A DNA stretch of 58,675 nt. Origin: an uncultured Sulfurovum sp. (GTDB lineage: Bacteria > Campylobacterota > Campylobacteria > Campylobacterales > Sulfurovaceae). The position numbers and the translations under genes are program-made. The notes under the pieces are model-generated. The model was not told the origin of the DNA. It saw only the letters and a program-made list of their open reading frames with translations, and did not search any database. The stretch covers positions 1-58,675 of the forward strand of contig CACVAU010000091.1 of the NCBI GenBank assembly GCA_902727915.1, read 5' to 3'. Shown in pieces: positions 52,300-58,675 of the stretch. Position 1 is the stretch's first letter; the number at the start of each line of letters is the position of its first letter.

Positions 52300-52737
52300 A
52301 TGATTTTTAAAAATAAACTAATTTTTTTGAAGAATATCATTGGGATAGTTTTAATATCTTTTTGGGTCTATCATATTGTCATGAGTATTGATTATTTGAA
52401 TAATATTGCTGGAATGGGTGACTCTATGGTCATTATTAGTAATAGTATCTATTCAATAGTTTCTCTTTTCTTAGGTACAATTTTTATCCTAATAGGTGCT
52501 AGACTGCTAAGCTTTTCGGTTGCAAATATATATCTGATGTTATTTGGTTATTGTTCTGTATTTATTTTTAAAAATATATGGTTTTATGGTCTAATGAAGG
52601 AGTATAATTATTATTTTAATCATACTGAGTGGGATTATCTACGTTATTCAAATTATATCATTCCATCTATAGAGGTACATCTTTATGGACTATTTTTTAT
52701 ATGTCTATATTTATATTTGGGTTTGACAAGTAAATGA
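52300..52737 (+). CDS. Four-helix membrane protein of unknown function
   Basis: 145 residues with four hydrophobic segments (about 9-28, 42-66, 70-92 and 124-142). There is no signal peptide or known motif, and the protein is rich in Tyr/Ile/Asn. It lies inside the island before the M48 gene. No clear ribosome site is seen, so expression is unsure. Confidence 0.5.
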   Translation: MIFKNKLIFLKNIIGIVLISFWVYHIVMSIDYLNNIAGMGDSMVIISNSIYSIVSLFLGTIFILIGARLLSFSVANIYLMLFGYCSVFIFKNIWFYGLMKEYNYYFNHTEWDYLRYSNYIIPSIEVHLYGLFFICLYLYLGLTSK

Positions 52738-52859
52738 ATAATAAAAAAAGTACCTTATGAATTAAAAATCCTTACACTAAATTCATAAAACTTGAATGAG
52801 AGCTTTTGATATAGACCTAATAGGGTTTAAGCTATAATTGAAATAAAAAGGGGTGTTTG

Positions 52860-53270
52860 ATGCAATTATTTTTTTCAACTATTTCGGAGCTTATAGAGAG
52901 CTTTAAATTAAAAAAAATTACTGAGCCAAAAATGCAAGAGTATTTGTCCTTTGCTCAAAATAAACTGGAAGAGAGAGAAAGTACTTCATTGGGGTTTTTT
53001 AAATTAGCAAATACTTATGAGAATGTTAATGAAAAACTTATGTATATTTTTTTAGAAAATAAAAAAGATATTTCTGCTGATGACCTGAAAGCTTTAGGTG
53101 AACATATTGATAGACAACAGAAAAATAGTCAAATACAACGAAAGGTTCTTTATCAATTCATTATTTCAGTAATTTTATTAGGTATTTCTATACCTCTAAT
53201 TTCAAATCCAGAGTTAAAAGAGTTTGGGTTTAGTACTATTGGAATGGTTATTGGCTATTGGTTAAAATGA
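52860..53270 (+). CDS. Small protein with C-terminal membrane hairpin, partner of the M48 peptidase
   Basis: 136 residues from ATG 52860, preceded by AAAAGGGG and a TATAAT box at about 52830. The N-terminal two thirds are helical and charged. The last 35 residues form two hydrophobic segments around a short Pro/Glu turn (FIISVILLGISIPL, GFSTIGMVIGYWLK). The stop lies one base before the M48 gene start at 53272, so they are co-translated. The family is not recognised. Confidence 0.65.
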   Translation: MQLFFSTISELIESFKLKKITEPKMQEYLSFAQNKLEERESTSLGFFKLANTYENVNEKLMYIFLENKKDISADDLKALGEHIDRQQKNSQIQRKVLYQFIISVILLGISIPLISNPELKEFGFSTIGMVIGYWLK

Positions 53271-53271
53271 T

Positions 53272-55512
53272 ATGGGAAAGAAAAACCTATGGCGTTTATC
53301 GACTATTCTTGTTATTTTAGTATTTTTTACAGTATTAACTTCTACGATACTTCTTATTCCTTGGGGATATTTTAATAAAGAAAAAAATAGCATTGAGTGG
53401 CTGATGTTTATTGTAAGTACAGGTTCTCTATTTTGGTCTTTTCTTCTTTATAAATTTTTTCTTTTTTATCAAAATAAACAGGTTAAGAAAAAGTTAAAAT
53501 ATACCAACTTATTTAATTTTACAGACGATGAAGATACTCATAAAGTTATAAAAATTTTAAATGAAAAAAACCTTCATATCTCAAATATTGAATATAGAGT
53601 TGATGGAGATACTAGTTTAGAGGATGATTCAAATCGTCAACTTTTAAGTAGTCCTGTAGCTTTAAACTTTCAAGGAAAAAATATTGTATTAATACCAGGA
53701 TTCTTTTTAGCTCGTTTTAGAAGATATCCTAGAGTATTTGCCTCTGTTTTGACACATGAGTTGGCACATTTTCATCATAAAGATCTTGCTTTAATTCATA
53801 AGGTACAACTTTTTCTTAAAGCAGTTATTATTTTATTTACTTTATCTTCAATACTCTTACTTACTACCTCTATCTATGCTGATATTAAAATTGAGTTCAA
53901 TAATATGATGCTTGCTATTCAAGCATCTATTATTGGTAAAAACTATTTACTTTTTCAAGGCTTGGTTCTTGTTTTACTGTTGGTTATTCATAAACAGTTA
54001 GAGATTTGGCGAGAGGCTCAAGCTGATGCTGAGTCAATTAAATATTTTGATGAGAATACACTAATAGAAGCTGAAAGGCTTTTAAATATAGGAGAAAAAT
54101 CTATTAGAGCAACTTCCTTTCATAGAAATAATTTAAAGACGCTTACTCCTACTTGGGTTTTTATTGCTGGTGTCGTGATTGCTCTTTTCAATCATCGATT
54201 AGCAGGTACTATGAGTTATTTTTTTCAGATAAATAATCATAGTGATTTATTGGATATTGCTAATGCATTTAGTAATATATTATTATTCAGTGGATTCTTT
54301 TATATTTTAATAAGCTTTTTTAAAAATATTGAAATAAGAAATCGATATTTTATGAATCTTATTTTTAACAATACATTACTTCTTCTTTTGGGAAGCTATA
54401 CCACATTTCTTTGCTTAGAAACATTGCCTCATATTATCTCTTCTTCTATGATGCCAGATGGTTATGATTATATTTTACGCTATGACCCTCTCTCATCATT
54501 TATAAGCTCTTTACAGGTTTTTATTGTTAATACAGCTATTATTCTATTGGTCTTGATAAGTTTGTTAATTGGATATATTCAAAAGAAAATATCACTTGGA
54601 TTTTTTATAGGTATAGGGTTTTTAATTGCTTTACTATTGGAACGAGAATTCTATCCTGATTTATGGGAGGGCTGGTTAAGCCCAATTCTTTTTTCACTTA
54701 TATTTATTTTACTGTATATTTATCGAAGAGAAAATCTTATCTATTTGAATGCAAAATCTTATTTATTATTCTTTTCGTTTATTGTCATCAGTTCTCTTGA
54801 TTATTTTGGTTTAACAAATGTCAATCATTTTTCCAGGGTTCAAATGCAGTTAGGTAATCATTCTTTACTCAAAGAACACAATATATCCAAAAGTATTGGA
54901 TATTATCGTAAAGCATTAGAATTAAGTCCACATAATTTAGATACAACGATATTATTAATGAAGCTTTTGGGAAAAATGAATGAAATAGATGCTGCGATTG
55001 AGCTTGGGACTAAGGCTAAGGTTAGTGCAAATTATTTTGAAGCATTTTGGAATAAACGCTATGAGTATTATGTTGTAGCTGGTAGTTTAGGATTACAGCG
55101 AAAGACAAAAGTCGATTTAATTAACAGTAAAAAATATTTTATAGAAGCAGTGTATCTATATCGAAACAATTCTCGTTTAGAGGAAGGGCAAAATATCTCT
55201 AAAACATTGTTTTATAACTTAGTTTGTGTAGAAGCTCAAATGAAAAATTATCAAGATGCTGGTATTTATCTTTTAGAATTTATTACGTACTTTAAAGATA
55301 GAGAGATTTTTAATGATACTGATTTAGTCCTTCTTGTTAAGAATATTAAGATGGCTAATACCTTATCTACTAATCGTTTGGATTATCTCAATAAGCTTTT
55401 TAAGCGTATTAATTATCAATATACTTTTGTTGAGACTAAAACATTATTGGCTATGAAGCAAATTACTTTTGAAGATGTTTTGTTTATTTTGAAGTTACAA
55501 TTAAATAGATGA
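53272..55512 (+). CDS. M48-type membrane metallopeptidase fused to TPR-like repeats
   Basis: 746 residues. Two N-terminal helices (about 10-60) lead into a peptidase domain with HELAH (162-166) and REAQADAE (Glu248 as third zinc ligand), the M48 arrangement. Further membrane helices fill about 180-500. The C-terminal 230 residues are helical repeats (KSIGYYRKALELSPHNLDT and following). M48 enzymes of this kind (BlaR1/HtpX-like) cut membrane or envelope proteins. The TPR tail may present a partner. It is the main intact gene of the island. Confidence 0.85.
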   Translation: MGKKNLWRLSTILVILVFFTVLTSTILLIPWGYFNKEKNSIEWLMFIVSTGSLFWSFLLYKFFLFYQNKQVKKKLKYTNLFNFTDDEDTHKVIKILNEKNLHISNIEYRVDGDTSLEDDSNRQLLSSPVALNFQGKNIVLIPGFFLARFRRYPRVFASVLTHELAHFHHKDLALIHKVQLFLKAVIILFTLSSILLLTTSIYADIKIEFNNMMLAIQASIIGKNYLLFQGLVLVLLLVIHKQLEIWREAQADAESIKYFDENTLIEAERLLNIGEKSIRATSFHRNNLKTLTPTWVFIAGVVIALFNHRLAGTMSYFFQINNHSDLLDIANAFSNILLFSGFFYILISFFKNIEIRNRYFMNLIFNNTLLLLLGSYTTFLCLETLPHIISSSMMPDGYDYILRYDPLSSFISSLQVFIVNTAIILLVLISLLIGYIQKKISLGFFIGIGFLIALLLEREFYPDLWEGWLSPILFSLIFILLYIYRRENLIYLNAKSYLLFFSFIVISSLDYFGLTNVNHFSRVQMQLGNHSLLKEHNISKSIGYYRKALELSPHNLDTTILLMKLLGKMNEIDAAIELGTKAKVSANYFEAFWNKRYEYYVVAGSLGLQRKTKVDLINSKKYFIEAVYLYRNNSRLEEGQNISKTLFYNLVCVEAQMKNYQDAGIYLLEFITYFKDREIFNDTDLVLLVKNIKMANTLSTNRLDYLNKLFKRINYQYTFVETKTLLAMKQITFEDVLFILKLQLNR

Positions 55513-55543
55513 AAAAGCCTATTTGTAAACCATAGATTTTGAC

Positions 55544-55574
55544 AAATAAGATAGAAATTTTTTCTACCTTATTT
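55544..55574. terminator. Bidirectional terminator between the M48 and arsB genes
   Basis: AAATAAG-a-TAGAA pairs with TTCTA-c-CTTATTT around a short loop, with a single mismatch. T-rich and A-rich flanks suit both convergent genes. Confidence 0.65.
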
Positions 55575-55581
55575 ATAGTTC

Positions 55582-56847
55582 TTAGACCAACGTCAAAAGC
55601 ACCACTAACAAAACAGGTGGCGTAACCATCAATCCAAACTTACTATACTCCCAGAAACTAATCTTCACATCTTTTTGTGCTAAAGTGTGTAACCAAAGTA
55701 GGGTTGCTAAACTTCCAAATGGGGTCATTTTGGGTCCTAAGTTACATCCGATGATGTTGGCGTATACCATAGCGTTGGAAAGGGCATCGTTTCCAATGTC
55801 TTTTAAGGCAATGTCCATGACCATAATGGTTGGCATGTTGTTCATAATGGCTGATAGAAAGGCAGAGATAAACCCTGTTCCTACTACAGCTACGACATCC
55901 GATTGGGTATGTAAGGACTGTAAAACTGTTGTTAAGTAGTCGGTTAGTCCAGCATTTTTAAGTCCGTAAACCACAATGTACAGACCCAATGAGAACCAAA
56001 CTACTTGCCAAGGAGCGTCTTTTACAATTTTGACAGGCTCAACGGTTTTGTATGCTGTGGCAATAAGTAAGAAGATAATTCCCCCACCTAAAGCAAATAC
56101 AGAGATAGGAATGTTGTAGTGGTCACCGATGAAGTATCCAGCCAGAAGTAAGCCTAAGAATCCCCAAGCCAAATAGAAAAGCTCTTTGCTTTTTAGAACA
56201 GAATCAGCAGGTTTAAGCAGGTCAATGTCGACTGTTTTAGGGATGTCTTTACGTAAGAAAAAGTATAAGACAGCAATGGACATGGCAACACTCACGACAA
56301 AAGGTAAGAACATGTTGGCTAAGTATTCACTAAACCCAATGTCATAATAGTTTGCTGTAACAATGTTGGTTAAGTTGGAAAATACAAACGGTAAAGAAGC
56401 AGAATCGGCAATGAATCCACCTGCTAGTAAAAAGGCTAAAATGGTTTTAACATTGAGTTTTAGTATACGCATCTTTGCTAGTAAAATAGGCGTTAAAATG
56501 AGGGCTGCACCATCGTTCGCAAAGAGTGCTGAAACGACTGCCCCCAAAAGAATGGAGTAGACAAACATCTTGACTCCTGAACCTTTAGAGAACTTTGCCA
56601 TTTTTAAGGCTCCCCACTCAAAGAACCCTATTTCATCAAGGACTAAGGAGAGAATGATAATTCCGATAAAGGCTAAAGTGGCATCCCAAACAATGTCCCA
56701 AACGGTAAAGAGGTCATCATAGGCTACTACACCTAAAGCATAAGCAACAATGGCTCCTATGACGGCTGTGGTTCCTATTTGTAAGCCTTTGGGTTGCCAA
56801 ATGACAAATATGAGCGTGATTAAAAATATACTACTTGCTAGTATCAT
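55582..56847 (-). CDS. arsB: ArsB-type arsenite efflux permease
   Basis: 421 residues with 10-12 hydrophobic helices. Family motifs are LFANDGAALILTPILLAKM, DSASLPFVFSNLTNIV, IMNNMPTIMV and [20 protein letters not shown]. It exports arsenite driven by membrane potential or protons. It overlaps arsR by 17 bases and is the last gene of arsC-arsR-arsB. A second copy of its 3' end lies at 51361-51512. Confidence 0.94.
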   Translation of the reverse strand: MILASSIFLITLIFVIWQPKGLQIGTTAVIGAIVAYALGVVAYDDLFTVWDIVWDATLAFIGIIILSLVLDEIGFFEWGALKMAKFSKGSGVKMFVYSILLGAVVSALFANDGAALILTPILLAKMRILKLNVKTILAFLLAGGFIADSASLPFVFSNLTNIVTANYYDIGFSEYLANMFLPFVVSVAMSIAVLYFFLRKDIPKTVDIDLLKPADSVLKSKELFYLAWGFLGLLLAGYFIGDHYNIPISVFALGGGIIFLLIATAYKTVEPVKIVKDAPWQVVWFSLGLYIVVYGLKNAGLTDYLTTVLQSLHTQSDVVAVVGTGFISAFLSAIMNNMPTIMVMDIALKDIGNDALSNAMVYANIIGCNLGPKMTPFGSLATLLWLHTLAQKDVKISFWEYSKFGLMVTPPVLLVVLLTLV

Positions 56848-57151
56848 CGTTATATCCTTTATTTAGTGGGGGAATTTCAAGTTGGAGGTGTTGAATCTCT
56901 TTTAAGATGGATTGACGAAAAGCATCAAGAGGAGAGCGAATGGAGTAAAAAGCCCAACGTCCTTTGCGTTCAACACGTAAAAAACCTCCCTCTTTTAAGA
57001 TTTTGAGATGACGAGAAACACGTGACTGAATCATCTCAAAAGAGTTTTCAATGTCACAAACACAGACTTCGTCATGTTTGTCGATAAAATGCAAAATCCG
57101 AACACGGGTTTCGTCATTCAGTGAGCCGATGGTTTTTAGAAAAATATCCAT
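56831..57151 (-). CDS. arsR: ArsR-family metalloregulator
   Basis: 106 residues, winged helix. The metal-sensing motif is VCVCDIE, and the recognition helix is in QSRVSRHLKILKEGGFLRVE, followed by the KGRWAFYSI wing. It represses the ars operon until arsenite binds the Cys residues. The stop of arsC and the start of arsR share a base (57151). Its operator is probably the inverted repeat at 57601-57630. Confidence 0.94.
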   Translation of the reverse strand: MDIFLKTIGSLNDETRVRILHFIDKHDEVCVCDIENSFEMIQSRVSRHLKILKEGGFLRVERKGRWAFYSIRSPLDAFRQSILKEIQHLQLEIPPLNKGYNDDTSK

Positions 57152-57558
57152 TAGTTATTGACTAGAGCTTTTCTTACTTGGGGAAGAAGTTGTTCTTGTA
57201 TTTCTACATACGTTGCTTCAAATGCTTCATAAGCTTTTCCATCTGGGTCTTCAAAAGAGATATGAAGTTTAGGAGTTGGCTTCTCAAAAATAGGGCAAGT
57301 TTCATGGGCATGGTCACAAACAGTTACAACTAAATCAAACTCTATGTGGTCTAAGGTATCTAAGGTTTTAGAGTGGTATTTGTCGTCCCATTCATTGTGG
57401 GCTTCTAAAACTTTTTTGGCATTTGGGTTGACACGACCACTTGGTTTAACACCAGAACTATGTGCTTCAACACCTTCTAGTTGAGCGTTTATTAAAGCTT
57501 CAGCGATGATACTTCGACAGCTATTTCCTGTACAGAGTACGAGTACTTTTTTGTTCAT
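57151..57558 (-). CDS. arsC: Arsenate reductase, thioredoxin-coupled (LMW-phosphatase type)
   Basis: 135 residues. The P-loop VLCTGNSCRSIIAEAL holds the nucleophilic Cys10. The two shuttle Cys lie in TVCDHAHETCPIF, as in the Staphylococcus/Bacillus ArsC type. It reduces arsenate to arsenite for ArsB. It is the first gene of the operon, and GAGGAAAG precedes its start. Confidence 0.95.
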   Translation of the reverse strand: MNKKVLVLCTGNSCRSIIAEALINAQLEGVEAHSSGVKPSGRVNPNAKKVLEAHNEWDDKYHSKTLDTLDHIEFDLVVTVCDHAHETCPIFEKPTPKLHISFEDPDGKAYEAFEATYVEIQEQLLPQVRKALVNN

Positions 57559-57566
57559 TATCTTTC

Positions 57567-57582
57567 CTCAAAATATTTTGAG
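57567..57582. promoter_or_regulatory. 16-bp palindrome in the ars leader
   Basis: CTCAAAATATTTTGAG is a perfect palindrome just upstream of the arsC ribosome site. It may modulate the start of the arsC transcript or its stability. Confidence 0.35.
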
Positions 57583-57600
57583 AAGTGTAGCTAAATAAAT

Positions 57601-57630
57601 CTTATATATCAAGATATGTTGATGTATAAG
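57601..57630. promoter_or_regulatory. ArsR operator
   Basis: CTTATATATCAA and TTGATGTATAAG are reverse complements with one mismatch in 12 and lie six bases apart. The ATCAA...TTGAT centre is the usual ArsR half-site pair. It lies 40 bases upstream of arsC. Confidence 0.7.
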
Positions 57631-57648
57631 AATTTTAAAAAAGAGGTG

Positions 57649-57798
57649 TTATTTTGTATCCTCTTTTTTACTTTTAGTTTCTTCTGTAGCCTCTTCTTTG
57701 GGTTTAAATTTTTTTGTAATGAGTGAGGTAATCATAATTGCTCCATAGAAAACACCAAAAAATAGTCCAATTTTTATAATAATATCCATTAAACTCAT
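57649..57798 (-). CDS. 49-residue membrane protein coupled to the ABC ATPase gene
   Basis: ATG at 57798 overlaps the ABC gene's stop (ATGA). One helix is IGLFFGVFYGAIMITSLI, then the charged tail KKFKPKEEATEETK, ending KKEDTK and TAA. The tight overlap and normal codon pattern make it a real small gene rather than chance. It may be an accessory subunit of the ABC complex. Function unknown. Confidence 0.7.
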   Translation of the reverse strand: MSLMDIIIKIGLFFGVFYGAIMITSLITKKFKPKEEATEETKSKKEDTK

Positions 57799-58445
57799 AC
57801 TAGTTCCTTTAGCTCTTTTTGTTCTAGTAGAAAGCTTTGGTCACAGAGTTCTGCCATTTCTCTGTCATGAGTTACGAGTATGAGGGCTGCATTTTCTTTT
57901 TCAATGTACTCTAGTAAAACATCCATAACAAGTTTGGCTGTCTCTTTGTCTAGGTTCCCAGTAGGCTCATCTGCAAAGATGATTTTAGGTTTTTTAGAAA
58001 GTACTCTGGCGATGGAGACACGTTGTTGTTGTCCTCCTGAGAGTTCACCTATCTTTTGTTGCATTAGCTCTTTAATTTCAAGGCGTTCTAGTAATTTTTC
58101 ATCAATGCTTTCGTTTGAAAGTATGGTCGCTATCTCAATATTCATTAGAGTTGTCATGCCTTTAAAAAGATAGTGTGATTGAAATATAATCCCTAAGTCA
58201 TGCCGACGTAAGTCTTCAAGTTTTTTTTCAGATAGTTTGTAAATATTTTCGTTGAATAAAGTAACTTCACCTTCGTTTGGCTGAATAAAGGTTGAGAAAA
58301 TATGTAAAAGGGTTGATTTACCAGAACCACTACGCCCCACAATGGCAATGCTCTCTTTTTCTTTAAGGCTAAAGTTAATGTTAGAGAAGAGTTCGTAGTC
58401 AAATGAATGGGCAATATTGGTCGCACTTAATAGGGTGTTAGACAT
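57795..58445 (-). CDS. LolD-like ABC transporter ATP-binding protein
   Basis: 216 residues. Walker A is VGRSGSGKSTL, the Q-loop is GIIFQSHYLF, the signature is ELSGGQQQRVSIARVL, and Walker B is IIFADEPTGNLD. This length and the EPTGNLD box are typical of LolD/MacB-FtsE-type ATPases. The permease is not in the window, so its substrate (lipoproteins or other) is unproven. It is followed by the 49-residue membrane protein gene. Confidence 0.85.
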   Translation of the reverse strand: MSNTLLSATNIAHSFDYELFSNINFSLKEKESIAIVGRSGSGKSTLLHIFSTFIQPNEGEVTLFNENIYKLSEKKLEDLRRHDLGIIFQSHYLFKGMTTLMNIEIATILSNESIDEKLLERLEIKELMQQKIGELSGGQQQRVSIARVLSKKPKIIFADEPTGNLDKETAKLVMDVLLEYIEKENAALILVTHDREMAELCDQSFLLEQKELKELV

Positions 58446-58565
58446 GTTTCTAGTTCTTTGTTTTGAAATTAAAAGATTATATATAAACTTTGGTTAGAGG
58501 CGTGGTAAATATGTTAAAATAAAAATATGACAGAGATAGCAACTATAATAATTTAACCCAAATTG

Positions 58566-58650
58566 CTAGTTAAACGCCAATGTTTGACTAGTGAAAGAAA
58601 GCTTGAGAAACTTATCAATTCCATAAGCTAAAATAAACAATTTTAGCTTA
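58566..58650. other. Two adjacent hairpins at the window edge
   Basis: CTAGTTAAAC (58566-58575) pairs with GTTTGACTAG (58582-58591; one T-G pair). TAAGCTAAAAT (58624-58634) pairs perfectly with ATTTTAGCTTA (58640-58650). They may be a mobile-element end, a terminator or a small RNA. The region continues beyond the window and no gene is visible in 58446-58675. Confidence 0.35.
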
Positions 58651-58675
58651 ACTAAAAAGCCACCAATAGAAGAGG

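Overview
The window is about 58.7 kb of AT-rich DNA. Gene content and style point to a free-living Campylobacterota (Epsilonproteobacteria) member, perhaps Sulfurimonas-, Sulfurovum- or Arcobacter-like: TATAAT -10 boxes without clear -35 boxes, several TTG starts, and panC, panD-ybaB, yajQ, UPF0102, rnhB-recQ, a DUF4331/HupE locus and an arsC-arsR-arsB operon. The genus assignment is inference. No rRNA or tRNA gene was seen.

Layout. 1-1082: truncated AAA-ATPase-like gene. 1083-1841: gene-poor stretch with an ORF fossil, two strong hairpins and a terminator. 1842-2136: small CRISPR array with no cas genes nearby. 2272-11729: penicillin-binding protein 1C, a 1347-residue membrane protein that looks internally duplicated, and a tight FecR / OmpA-lipoprotein / CHASE2-histidine-kinase operon. 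11732-13914: GMC oxidoreductase with a Tat-exported small subunit. 14059-20130: two-component system, DUF4331 protein, lipoprotein, TPR protein and HupE/UreJ-like membrane protein. 20272-28217: a small repeat protein, a TPR gene, an MBL-fold hydrolase, yajQ, a Cys/His-rich small protein, a UPF0102 nuclease-like gene, a putative PD-(D/E)XK-type protein and an AAA+ ATPase. 28219-33926: outer-membrane metallopeptidase-like protein, a C-terminally anchored protein, rnhB and recQ. 34193-47917: a cell-surface block with an OmpA-family protein, two calcium-repeat lipoproteins carrying FGE-like domains, a 2Fe-2S ferredoxin, then a c-di-GMP-I-type riboswitch before a tail-fibre-like secreted protein and a 2215-residue leucine-rich-repeat surface protein. 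47970-51339: DUF3050, panD, ybaB, panC and a VapBC-type toxin-antitoxin pair. 51361-55581: an island with toxin-antitoxin remnants, small membrane proteins and an M48 peptidase. 55582-58445: ars operon, a 49-residue membrane protein and a LolD-like ABC ATPase.

The strongest non-standard signals are these. (a) Two cargo segments are each bracketed by an in-frame copy of the neighbouring gene's 3' end: arsB fragment 51361-51512, and MBL-gene fragment 20812-20844. This suggests the same insertion mode twice. (b) A direct-repeat operator, two TGTTTAT boxes 11 bp apart, sits at exactly the same distance from the -10 box at two promoters near the two-component system. (c) A c-di-GMP-I-type riboswitch precedes a giant adhesin-like operon. 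(d) GTAG-type inverted palindromic repeats (REPIN-like) share a frame but have different stems. (e) Two secreted proteins share a Cys-Gln...VPxxSxxGL C-terminal anchor.

The surface block, riboswitch, CHASE2 kinase and FecR/OmpA genes together suggest a bacterium that invests in envelope sensing and surface attachment. The accessory islands look old and partly decayed.
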